Counted from the stretch's first letter, positions 1-5,552 are shown. The stretch is DNA of 7,186 nt from Desulfobulbaceae bacterium (GCA_003557565.1 PWOG01000219.1:1-7186), one strand, 5' to 3'. Numbers and translations: made by a program. Notes: generated by a model from the sequence alone, not told the origin.

Positions 1-97
1 AGGGTACCGCAGGTTGTGGTGATCGGGACGGCGAAGCGTACATCAGTACGTGAGCCGGCCCGATCGCCGCAAGATGCGGTGCCCTGTGGCCGCTTAC
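1..97 (+). repeat. Palindromic repeat, subfamily A, copy A1 (left end outside window)
   Basis: This is a partial copy of the roughly 110-bp subfamily A element, cut by the window edge. It carries the apex (CGTAC-ATCA-GTACG, about 38-51), the right-arm core GATCGCCGCAAGATGCGG and the right terminus CCCTGTGGCCGCTTAC, ending at 97. The terminus stops two bases short of the sfsA stop codon, which reads leftwards from 102. Transcripts of the minus-strand plsY-sfsA pair would therefore run straight into this hairpin. It closely matches the copy at 4582-4690. Confidence 0.85.
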
Positions 98-99
98 GG

Positions 100-822
100 T
101 TACGTGGGTAGCAACACGGGCAGGGAAGTGTCGATGACAATTCCCGCCGGGGTGGTTCTGGCCCGGTAGGCCAGAACCCGCACTCCAGCGGCGGCGACCC
201 TGGCCAGGGTCCGGGTGTAGCCGGGGTCGATCCGGGCCGCCGGGGTGAACGAACCGGCGCCGCCATGCTGCACGCAGAACAGCACCGCCGCCCCGTGGCC
301 CGCCCGGCGCAGGGTCAGCAGTTCCTCCAGATGCCTGGCGCCACGGCTGGTGACGGCATCGGGGAACATGGCCACCCCGTCTTCCACCAGGGTGCAGTTT
401 TTTACCTCCAGGTAGGTTTGCCGGGGCCGGTCTGCCGGCGTTGCCGCGCCGTGGTCAAGGCAGAAATCCAGGCGGCTGGGGGCCGATACCCGGACCTCGG
501 CCCGGATTGCCGCCACCGGCTGCAGTTCGGCAATGACCCCGCTTTCCAGGGCCTCGCGGACCAGGCTGTTGGTCCGTGCGGTGTTGATTCCCACCCAGAA
601 TCCCTCACTTTGCACCAACTCCCAGGTGTGACGGTACTTGCGCCGGGGGTTGGCGGCCAAAGACAGCAGCACCGGACTGCCCGGCTCCCGGCAACCCAGC
701 ATGCTGCCGGAATTGGGACAGTGGACGGTAATCACTTCCCCGTCGGCCAGCTCCACGTCGGCCAAAAAACGCTGATAACGGCGAACCAGCCGGCCGGGAA
801 TCAGTTGCTGGTCAAAATGCAT
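100..822 (-). CDS. sfsA: SfsA family protein (sugar fermentation stimulation protein homologue)
   Basis: The protein has 240 residues, the usual length for SfsA. The N-terminus (RRYQRFLADV, residues 14-23) lines up with the E. coli SfsA start, which supports this ATG even though no clear Shine-Dalgarno precedes it. Family motifs are HCPNSG (34-39), RKYRHTWEL (61-69), RLDF with Asp119, YLEVKN with Glu139 and Lys141, and FPDAVTSRGARHLEEL (153-168). The Asp/Glu/Lys set corresponds to the PD-(D/E)xK nuclease-like half, and the N-terminal part to the OB-like DNA-binding half. E. coli SfsA was named for an effect on maltose metabolism; its molecular role is unsettled, with nucleic-acid binding or nuclease activity proposed. 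The gene starts 68 bp after the plsY stop on the same strand, so co-transcription is likely. Its 3' end abuts a palindromic repeat. Confidence 0.93.
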   Translation of the reverse strand: MHFDQQLIPGRLVRRYQRFLADVELADGEVITVHCPNSGSMLGCREPGSPVLLSLAANPRRKYRHTWELVQSEGFWVGINTARTNSLVREALESGVIAELQPVAAIRAEVRVSAPSRLDFCLDHGAATPADRPRQTYLEVKNCTLVEDGVAMFPDAVTSRGARHLEELLTLRRAGHGAAVLFCVQHGGAGSFTPAARIDPGYTRTLARVAAAGVRVLAYRARTTPAGIVIDTSLPVLLPT

Positions 823-890
823 GGCGGGCCCGAAAAATACAGGATCGAAAGTTTATCGTTGTCTGAACGCCTTGGGCTGGTTTCCGCAAG

Positions 891-1568
891 TCAGTCATTT
901 TTGTGGTTGCGCCAGCTTTTTTCCTCGCCGCGCAACAGACGCCGGATATTGTCCCGATGCTTGAACCAGATCAGCAGGGCGAAAAACAGCGCCACCACGG
1001 TTTCCAGCCAGGCCCCGGTCCAGGCGGCGCCCAGGGTTTCCGCCACCCCCGGCTCGACGATGGCGGCGGAGTTGTAAAGCAGCCAGACCAGGCCCGGCAT
1101 CAGCAGGGCGGCGCTCAACGAGGCTACGGAGACGTAACCCCAGTTGAGCAGCACCAGGACAAAAACCACCATGGCCCCCAGGGCCGCCAGGGGGGTCAGA
1201 TACAAAAAAACGCCCAGGGCGGTGGCCACCCCCTTGCCGCCTTTGAACCCCAGATAAAGAGGAAAAAGATGGCCAAGGAAAGCCGCCGTTCCGCAGAGCG
1301 CCACCACCACCGGCCGGCTTTCATCTCCGGCCAGCACCCAGGAGGCCAGCATCATCGGCGCCACCCCCTTGAGCAGATCGGCCACCAGGGTCACCGCACC
1401 CAGTTTCTTGCCCAGCAGGCGTCCCACGTTGGTGGCCCCGATATTGCCGCTGCCGCCTCGTCGCACATCCACTCCGGCCAGTTTGCCCAGCAACAGGCCA
1501 AACGGCACCGAACCCAGCAGATAGGCGCCGGCAATCAGTAAGACATAAGCAAAAGTTGTAAAATCCAT
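891..1568 (-). CDS. plsY: Acyl-phosphate:glycerol-3-phosphate acyltransferase PlsY
   Basis: PlsY is an integral inner-membrane enzyme that moves an acyl group from acyl-phosphate (made by PlsX) to glycerol-3-phosphate, giving lysophosphatidic acid, the first committed step of phospholipid synthesis. The 225 residues are strongly hydrophobic with several membrane segments. The family motifs are intact: SGNIGATN (40-47), GHLFPLYLGFKGGKGVAT (99-116), which includes the glycine-rich phosphate-binding loop, and KHRDNIRRLLRGEE (203-216) near the C-terminus. The ATG at 1568 follows a purine-rich GGAAAAGGG at good spacing on the minus strand. PlsY proteins are usually about 200-215 residues; the extra length is a short C-terminal tail. 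It is the first gene of a likely plsY-sfsA unit, and a candidate -10 box lies about 34 bp upstream. Confidence 0.95.
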   Translation of the reverse strand: MDFTTFAYVLLIAGAYLLGSVPFGLLLGKLAGVDVRRGGSGNIGATNVGRLLGKKLGAVTLVADLLKGVAPMMLASWVLAGDESRPVVVALCGTAAFLGHLFPLYLGFKGGKGVATALGVFLYLTPLAALGAMVVFVLVLLNWGYVSVASLSAALLMPGLVWLLYNSAAIVEPGVAETLGAAWTGAWLETVVALFFALLIWFKHRDNIRRLLRGEEKSWRNHKND

Positions 1569-1601
1569 TGACCCTTTTCCACTCTCTTATGATAACGTTA
1601 C

Positions 1602-1607
1602 AGTATA
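1602..1607 (-). promoter_or_regulatory. Candidate -10 box for plsY-sfsA
   Basis: On the minus strand these bases read TATACT, five of six matching the sigma70 -10 consensus. This would put the start site near 1595 and give a leader of about 27 nt. No good -35 lies at 16-18 bp, so either an activator helps or the site is weak. It is a pattern match only. Confidence 0.35.
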
Positions 1608-1638
1608 AACCTCGAACCGGATAAGTCATAACCGGCCT

Positions 1639-1657
1639 GTCAACATAGCATGTTAAC
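1639..1657. promoter_or_regulatory. Operator-like palindrome in the plsY/guaD divergent spacer
   Basis: GTCAACAT-AGC-ATGTTAAC is an inverted repeat with 8-bp arms, 7 of 8 positions pairing, around a 3-bp centre. Its size suits a dimeric regulator site. It lies 71 bp upstream of the plsY start codon and 63 bp upstream of the deaminase start codon, so a bound protein could act on either gene. I recognise no specific regulator. The rest of the 1569-1719 spacer shows nothing else strong. Confidence 0.35.
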
Positions 1658-1719
1658 GCCGCCCGGGCCGCTCTTTCCTGGCTCCGGCGCGGTCAAGTTC
1701 ATTTTTTGCGGAGCTCGAC

Positions 1720-2214
1720 GTGGAACAGGAACGATTACCGGAACATTCCCCCGCCCACTTTATGGAAAAAACCATCGCCCTGGCCGAAGAAACCATGCCC
1801 CGGGGCGAAGGGGGCCCCTTCGCCGCTTTGGTGGTCCGGGGCCAAAAAATTATCGGCCGGGGCTGGAACCGGGTCACTTCCGCCAACGATCCCACGGCCC
1901 ACGCCGAAATCGAAGCCATCCGGGCCGCCTGCGCCCATCTCAATGATTTCAGCCTGGCCGGCTGCGCCCTGTACATCAACTGCGAACCCTGCCCCATGTG
2001 CCTGGCCGCCGCCTACTGGGCCGGAATCGACAAAATCTACTACGCCGCCGACCGCCACGACGCTGCCGCCATCGGTTTTGCCGACCTGCATATCTACCAG
2101 GAATTAAACCGCACCCCGGCCGACCGCACCCTGTCGGCCAAGCAACTGATGCGGGAAAAAGCCCTGCCGCTGTTTCACAAATGGCAGGAAATGCCGGACA
2201 AGATCCTCTATTAA
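1720..2214 (+). CDS. guaD: Guanine deaminase (cytidine-deaminase-fold nucleoside deaminase)
   Basis: This is a 164-residue zinc deaminase that most likely hydrolyses guanine to xanthine and ammonia in purine salvage. The CDD motifs are TAHAE (zinc ligand His61, proton-shuttling Glu63) and CEPCPMC (zinc ligands Cys91 and Cys94). It resembles the short B. subtilis GuaD type rather than TadA: it has NDPTAHAE, a tryptophan at 100 (GuaD Trp92) and a C-terminal tyrosine at 164 (GuaD Tyr156). All landmarks are shifted by the same eight residues. The chosen GTG start has GGAG seven bases upstream. An in-frame ATG at 1762 is possible but has no ribosome binding site. The gene stands alone, divergent from plsY, and is followed by repeat A2. 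A tRNA adenosine deaminase or another base deaminase remains possible. Confidence 0.8.
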   Translation: MEQERLPEHSPAHFMEKTIALAEETMPRGEGGPFAALVVRGQKIIGRGWNRVTSANDPTAHAEIEAIRAACAHLNDFSLAGCALYINCEPCPMCLAAAYWAGIDKIYYAADRHDAAAIGFADLHIYQELNRTPADRTLSAKQLMREKALPLFHKWQEMPDKILY

Positions 2215-2296
2215 CCGCCCCGGCCGACCCGATCACTGGACACGGCGGCAACAATGGCCGATCATATAAAATGCAACCAATCACAAAGGTTGTCCC

Positions 2297-2459
2297 GTAA
2301 GCGGTCACAGGGTGCCGCAGGTTGTGGTGAGCCTCGGCGGCGAAGCGTACCTCAGTACGTGAGCCGGTCCGATCGCCGCAAGATGCGGCGCCCTGTGATC
2401 GCTTACAGTACGTGAGCCAGCCCGATCGCCACAAGATGCGGTGCCCTGTGATCGCTTAC
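2297..2459 (+). repeat. Palindromic repeat, subfamily A, copy A2, with an extra tandem half-unit
   Basis: The complete element is 2297-2406 (110 bp). Its ends GTAAGCGGTCACAGGG and CCCTGTGATCGCTTAC are inverted repeats with one mismatch. The inner arms also pair (GCCGCAGGTTGTGGTGA against GATCGCCGCAAGATGCGGC) and the apex is CGTAC...GTACG. The right half, 2354-2406 (53 bp), is repeated head-to-tail at 2407-2459 with four differences by eye. It lies 82 bp after the deaminase stop and could act as a 3' hairpin for that gene. A run of A residues follows. The 2215-2296 stretch before it holds nothing I can name. Confidence 0.88.
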
Positions 2460-2473
2460 AAAAAAAATCGGGA

Positions 2474-2491
2474 GTTTGATCTAAGTCAAGG
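2474..2491 (+). promoter_or_regulatory. FNR/HcpR-type operator upstream of hcp
   Basis: The sequence contains TTGAT-CTAA-GTCAA, which matches the FNR consensus TTGAT-N4-ATCAA at nine of ten positions. It also matches, as I recall it, the Desulfovibrio HcpR consensus (ATTTGACC-N2-GGTCAAAT) at 12 of 16 positions. HcpR is the CRP/FNR-family regulator of hcp in these bacteria. Activation of hcp under nitrosative or anaerobic conditions is therefore the natural reading. The centre falls at 2482.5, 41.5 bp from the inferred start site. Confidence 0.65.
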
Positions 2492-2511
2492 TACCAAATG
2501 ATTCCATCCGC

Positions 2512-2517
2512 TACCAT
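2512..2517 (+). promoter_or_regulatory. Candidate -10 box of the hcp promoter
   Basis: TACCAT matches four of six -10 positions. It would place the transcription start at about 2524, exactly 41.5 bp from the centre of the FNR/HcpR-type site. That is the class II activator geometry, in which a poor -35 is expected. The implied leader is about 233 nt long and includes repeat B1. Confidence 0.45.
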
Positions 2518-2537
2518 ACCGTCAACAGTGAAAACAC

Positions 2538-2681
2538 GTAAACGTTCAGTCGCACTCCACCTTCGGGCAAGCAGCCAAGCTTACGTCCGTGGGGAACGCG
2601 ACGCTTGGCTGCAAGACCTCATCCGGGGCACGGCTGAACGTTTACAGCCCGTTACCTCAACACTTTGTTGGCCCTGGTGAA
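2538..2681 (+). repeat. Palindromic repeat, subfamily B, copy B1 with 36-bp tail
   Basis: The hairpin core 2538-2645 (108 bp) begins GTAAACGTTCAGTCG and ends CGGCTGAACGTTTAC, an inverted repeat with one mismatch. Inside it GCAGCCAAGC (2571-2580) pairs perfectly with GCTTGGCTGC. Bases 2646-2681 are a non-palindromic tail, also shared with copy B2 (33 of 36 identical). Over the core the two copies are about 88% identical by eye and in opposite orientation. This copy lies between the hcp promoter and its ribosome binding site, so the hcp mRNA leader should contain a long hairpin. Confidence 0.88.
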
Positions 2682-2699
2682 CGGTTACGAAAATACAGC

Positions 2700-2723
2700 G
2701 ACCCGGAGCAAGGGCTCCCGGTC
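2700..2723 (+). other. Hairpin in the hcp leader
   Basis: GACCCGGAGC (2700-2709) pairs with GCTCCCGGTC (2714-2723) with one mismatch around the loop AAGG. A weakly T-rich stretch (ATCATTATTAA) follows. It ends about 20 bases before the hcp GGAGG. It could be a leader structure or a weak attenuator, but the missing T-run argues against a true terminator. Confidence 0.4.
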
Positions 2724-2756
2724 ATCATTATTAACAGATGTTACGGAGGATGGACC

Positions 2757-4451
2757 ATGTTTTGTTATCAATGTGAACAGACGGCAAAGGGAGAAGCTTG
2801 CAAGACTCTGGGTGTGTGCGGCAAAAAGCCTGATGTGGCCGCCCTGCAGGATCTGCTGATCTACGCCCTGCAGGGGTTGTCCCTGGCGGCGGTGGAAGGC
2901 CGCAAGGTGGGAGTGGCGGACGAAGAGGCCAACATCTTCACCTGTGAAGCGGTATTCTCCACCCTGACCAACGTGGACTTCGACCCGGAAAGGTTCGCCG
3001 CCATGATCAAAAGGACCGTGTCCCTGCGGGATGCCCTGGCCCAGAAGGTCAAGGCCGCCGGCGGCAAGACCGATTTCACCGAAGCCCCCTTTACCTTCAC
3101 CCCCGCCGCCGACCTCGACGGCATGGTCAAGCAGGGCGAAGAGGTAGGCATGAAAAACGCCGCCGACGATGATGCCGACATCCAGTCGCTCAAGCACACC
3201 CTCCTGTTCGGGATCAAGGGAGTGGCCGCCTATGCCGACCATGCCAAGATCCTGGGCCAGGAGGACGACAAGGTTTACGCCTTTATCCAGGAAAGCCTGG
3301 TCAACCTGCTGCGCAAGGATATGGGGCTGCAGGACTGGGTCGGCCTGGTGCTCAAGTGCGGCGAGATCAACCTGCGGGCCATGGAACTGCTGGATGCCGC
3401 CAACACCGGTACCTACGGGCACCCGGTACCCACGGAAGTGCCCCTGGGCGCCAGGGCCGGCAAGGCCATCCTGGTTTCCGGCCACGACCTCAAGGATCTG
3501 GAGATGCTGCTCAAACAGACCGAAGGCAAGGGGATCAACATCTACACCCACGGCGAAATGCTGCCCTGCCACGGTTATCCCGAGCTGAAGAAATACTCCC
3601 ATTTTTACGGTCATTTCGGCACCGCCTGGCAGAATCAGCACAAGGAGTTCGCCGAGTTCCCCGGCGCCATCGTGATGACCACCAACTGCCTGCAGAAACC
3701 GCAAGAGGCTTACAAGGACAACATCTTCACCACCGGTCTGGTGGGCTGGCCCGAAGTGGCCCATATCGACGACAAAGGCTGCCCCTCCATGCTCGACAAG
3801 GTGAAAAACGCCGTGGGCCTGGGCAGCGCCGGCCAGGGTAAGGATTTCAGCCCGGCGATCAACAAGGCTCTTGCAATGCCCGGTTTTACCGCCGACAGCG
3901 ACAAGGGCAAGGTCATGACCGGTTTTGGTCACAACGCCGTGATGGGCGTGGCCGACAAGGTTATCGAAGGGGTCAAGAACAAGGACATCCGCCACTTCTT
4001 CCTGGTGGCCGGTTGTGACGGCGCCAAACCGGGCCGCAACTACTACACCGAGTTCGTGGAAAAGGTACCCTCGGATTGCGTGGTGCTGACCCTGGCCTGC
4101 GGCAAGTTCCGCTTCTTCGACAAGAACCTGGGCGATATCGGCGGCATTCCCCGGCTGCTGGATGTGGGGCAGTGCAACGATTCCTACTCGGCGATCCAGA
4201 TCGCCGTGGCCCTGGCCAATGCCTTTGAGTGCGAGGTCAACGACCTGCCGCTGTCCATGGTGCTTTCCTGGTACGAGCAGAAGGCGGTGGCCATCCTGCT
4301 GACCTTGCTGCATCTGGGCATCAAGGATATCCGCCTGGGGCCCAGCCTGCCGGCTTTCATCACCCCCAACGTGCTCAACGTGCTGGTGGAAAATTTCGAC
4401 ATCAAACCCATCAGCACCCCGGATGAGGACTTAAAGACCATCCTGGGCTGA
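2757..4451 (+). CDS. hcp: Hybrid cluster protein, class I (hydroxylamine reductase / NO reductase type)
   Basis: Hcp is a cytoplasmic iron-sulfur protein with a [4Fe-4S] cluster and a hybrid Fe-S-O cluster. It was first described as a hydroxylamine reductase and later shown to reduce NO in E. coli, giving it a role in nitrosative-stress defence and S-nitrosylation. The N-terminal cysteines 3, 6, 15 and 21 match the class I Desulfovibrio pattern. All hybrid-cluster ligands are visible: His243, Glu267, Cys311, Cys420 (persulfide position), Cys448, Cys473 and Glu508. The last four are each 14 above the D. desulfuricans numbers, showing one modest internal insertion in this 564-residue protein. 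The ATG at 2757 has GGAGG seven bases upstream and gives the canonical MFCYQCEQT start. Open reading further upstream only runs into repeat B1. An FNR/HcpR-type site lies upstream, and a redox-protein gene follows downstream. Confidence 0.97.
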   Translation: MFCYQCEQTAKGEACKTLGVCGKKPDVAALQDLLIYALQGLSLAAVEGRKVGVADEEANIFTCEAVFSTLTNVDFDPERFAAMIKRTVSLRDALAQKVKAAGGKTDFTEAPFTFTPAADLDGMVKQGEEVGMKNAADDDADIQSLKHTLLFGIKGVAAYADHAKILGQEDDKVYAFIQESLVNLLRKDMGLQDWVGLVLKCGEINLRAMELLDAANTGTYGHPVPTEVPLGARAGKAILVSGHDLKDLEMLLKQTEGKGINIYTHGEMLPCHGYPELKKYSHFYGHFGTAWQNQHKEFAEFPGAIVMTTNCLQKPQEAYKDNIFTTGLVGWPEVAHIDDKGCPSMLDKVKNAVGLGSAGQGKDFSPAINKALAMPGFTADSDKGKVMTGFGHNAVMGVADKVIEGVKNKDIRHFFLVAGCDGAKPGRNYYTEFVEKVPSDCVVLTLACGKFRFFDKNLGDIGGIPRLLDVGQCNDSYSAIQIAVALANAFECEVNDLPLSMVLSWYEQKAVAILLTLLHLGIKDIRLGPSLPAFITPNVLNVLVENFDIKPISTPDEDLKTILG

Positions 4452-4454
4452 GCT

Positions 4455-4502
4455 TAAGCGGTCACGGGGTACCGCAACCCACGCCCACCCCGTGGCCGCT
4501 TA
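4455..4502 (+). repeat. Palindromic repeat, subfamily A, short derivative A3
   Basis: This 48-bp element keeps only the two ends of subfamily A. TAAGCGGTCACGGGG pairs with CCCCGTGGCCGCTTA with one mismatch, and most of the interior is gone. It begins three bases after the hcp stop and would form a stable hairpin on the mRNA 3' end. No T-run follows, so a 3' stability structure is more likely than an intrinsic terminator. Confidence 0.8.
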
Positions 4503-4581
4503 CCGGACAAACCCGGTGCTTGGTTACCCAGGTTTCGGTGTTACCTGCCAGACATCTGCAGGTGATCACGGGGGCGAAATG
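4503..4581. other. Spacer between repeats A3 and A4
   Basis: This short non-coding stretch separates two A elements. The only structure I see is ACCTGC (4543-4548) paired with GCAGGT (4558-4563) around nine bases. That is too small to assign a role, and I see no FNR/HcpR-type site. Confidence 0.4.
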
Positions 4582-4690
4582 CTAAGCGGCCACAGGGTGC
4601 CGCAGGTTGTGGTGATCGGGGCGGCGAAGCGTACATCAGTACGTGAGCCGGCCTGATCGCCGTAAGATGCGGTGCCCTGTGATCGCGTAC
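4582..4690 (+). repeat. Palindromic repeat, subfamily A, copy A4
   Basis: A full-length copy of about 109 bp. Its left end is CTAAGCGGCCACAGGG and its right end CCCTGTGATCGCGTAC. The apex is CGTAC-ATCA-GTACG at 4629-4642. Both termini have drifted: the first base is C instead of G, and CGCTTAC has become CGCGTAC. The interior is nearly identical to copy A1. It separates the hcp 3' end from the promoter region of the HD-domain gene. Confidence 0.88.
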
Positions 4691-4723
4691 GACATCTTGG
4701 GCGGTAACCAGAAAACAAGTAGC

Positions 4724-4729
4724 TACAAT
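4724..4729 (+). promoter_or_regulatory. Candidate -10 box for the HD-domain gene
   Basis: TACAAT matches five of six -10 positions. It would start transcription near 4736, just before a perfect hairpin. No convincing -35 lies 16-18 bp upstream. The two repeat elements after hcp make a separate promoter here plausible. Confidence 0.35.
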
Positions 4730-4738
4730 GCGTACCCA

Positions 4739-4768
4739 GTCGGCGCCGCCGCTTTTTGCGGCGCCGAC
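4739..4768 (+). other. Perfect 11-bp inverted repeat upstream of the HD-domain gene
   Basis: GTCGGCGCCGC (4739-4749) and GCGGCGCCGAC (4758-4768) are exact reverse complements around the loop CGCTTTTT. The hairpin ends 23 bases before the start codon and just upstream of the AGGA ribosome binding site. No T-run follows the stem, so it is not a standard terminator. A stabilising 5' hairpin or a translational control element fits better. It is unrelated to repeats A and B. Confidence 0.6.
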
Positions 4769-4791
4769 AATATTGAGCAGAGGAACAGCTT

Positions 4792-5433
4792 ATGCAATGC
4801 CCCGGCCAGGACAGCCGATTTTGGGACGGCAATGCGGTTTTTGAAACCCCCTGCGAGCAGTGCGGTCAGGTGGTCGAATTTTTCAAGGATGACTCCCGGC
4901 GGGTCTGCAAAAACTGCGGCCACCGGATGCTCAACCCCAAAATAGATTTCGGCTGCGCCACCTACTGTCCTTATGCCGAGCAGTGTCTGGGCGAATTGCC
5001 GCCGGAGTTGCTCAGAAAAAAACAGGAAGAACTGGTTGACCGGGTGGCGGCGGAGACCAAAAAGCTTTACGGCGAGGATTTTCACCGTATCGGTCATGCC
5101 GGGCGGGTGGCCCGCCACGCCGCGGAACTGGCCGACCACACCGAAGGAGCCAATCCGGCGGTGGTTCGGATTGCCGCTTATCTTCACGACCTTTATCAAC
5201 CGGCCGAGGAGCCGGAGACCGCCACCGGCGACATCCGGCAACTGCTGACCGAACTCAACGCCAATCCCGGCCTGGTGGAGGAAGTATGCGCCGCCATAGA
5301 CCATCTGCGTCGCCCCCGGACGACGGTGACGACGGACCAGGGGGGCGTCAATTTCAACATCCTGGCCGAGGCCCATCAGCGGGCCCGGCAACAGGAGCAT
5401 TGCAATGATTCACCAGGGCCAACGAAGTGTTGA
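4792..5433 (+). CDS. Zinc-ribbon / HD-domain protein, C-terminus cut by a repeat
   Basis: This 213-residue protein has two parts. The N-terminal third is cysteine-rich: a zinc ribbon (Cys21, Cys24, Cys39, Cys42) followed by CATYCPYAEQC (Cys55, Cys59, Cys65), a possible further metal site. From about residue 95 it resembles an HD phosphohydrolase domain: HRIGHAGRVARHA with His102, then YLHDL with His132-Asp133. From memory, relatives in anaerobic Deltaproteobacteria continue with a histidine cluster, a final catalytic DAD-type aspartate and about 40 more residues. Here the cluster reads DHLRRPR (170-176), the aspartate position reads EAH (193-195), and the chain ends soon after. Residues 207-213 and the stop lie inside repeat B2. 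AGGA sits seven bases before the ATG. It lies between hcp and a ferredoxin-like gene, which suggests a redox-linked role, but its substrate is unknown and hydrolase activity is doubtful. Confidence 0.8.
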   Translation: MQCPGQDSRFWDGNAVFETPCEQCGQVVEFFKDDSRRVCKNCGHRMLNPKIDFGCATYCPYAEQCLGELPPELLRKKQEELVDRVAAETKKLYGEDFHRIGHAGRVARHAAELADHTEGANPAVVRIAAYLHDLYQPAEEPETATGDIRQLLTELNANPGLVEEVCAAIDHLRRPRTTVTTDQGGVNFNILAEAHQRARQQEHCNDSPGPTKC

Positions 5434-5552
5434 TTTAACGGGCTGTAAACGAACAGCAGTGCCCCGGATGAGGTCTTGCAGCCAAGCGCCACGTACCCCG
5501 CGTACGTAAGCTTGGCTGATCGCCCCAAGGTGGGGTGCGGCTGAACGTTTAC
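5409..5552 (-). repeat. Palindromic repeat, subfamily B, copy B2 (inverted relative to B1)
   Basis: On the minus strand this 144-bp copy repeats the whole of B1: core 5445-5552, about 88% identical by eye, and tail 5409-5444, 33 of 36 identical. The apex is ACGTAC-CCCGC-GTACGT (5491-5507). The tail covers the last seven codons and stop of the HD-domain gene. The other end lies 81 bp before the ferredoxin-like start. That 81-bp stretch holds only the AGGAG ribosome binding site and no coding remnant of the HD family that I can read. Confidence 0.88.

Noticed and set aside
265..1077. 270-codon plus-strand open frame across sfsA and plsY
   Set aside because: It is antisense to two well-recognised proteins and spans the spacer between them; the translation looks like a shadow frame.
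2297..2406. tRNA or known structured RNA in the long hairpins
   Set aside because: There is no cloverleaf and no T-loop signature. The fold is a single long imperfect hairpin found at several sites.
2589..2756. Upstream extension of hcp from an ATG at 2589
   Set aside because: These 56 codons lie in repeat B1 and the leader hairpin. The ATG at 2757 has a strong GGAGG and gives the conserved MFCYQC start.
2685..4313. 542-codon open frame on the minus strand
   Set aside because: It lies antisense to hcp, whose frame carries every family ligand. The antisense product is Gly/His/Gln-rich low-complexity sequence typical of a GC-rich shadow frame.
4455..4502. Intrinsic terminator for hcp
   Set aside because: The stem is strong but no T-run follows. 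The sequence is clearly a shortened copy of repeat A, so it is listed as a repeat.
5405..5509. 34-codon open frame with AGGAG upstream, overlapping the HD gene end
   Set aside because: Almost all of it lies in repeat B2, with no recognisable protein motif. The ribosome-site-like AGGAG falls inside HD coding sequence.
2297..5552. CRISPR array
   Set aside because: The repeats are long, palindromic, in both orientations and separated by whole genes. There are no regular short spacers and no cas gene.
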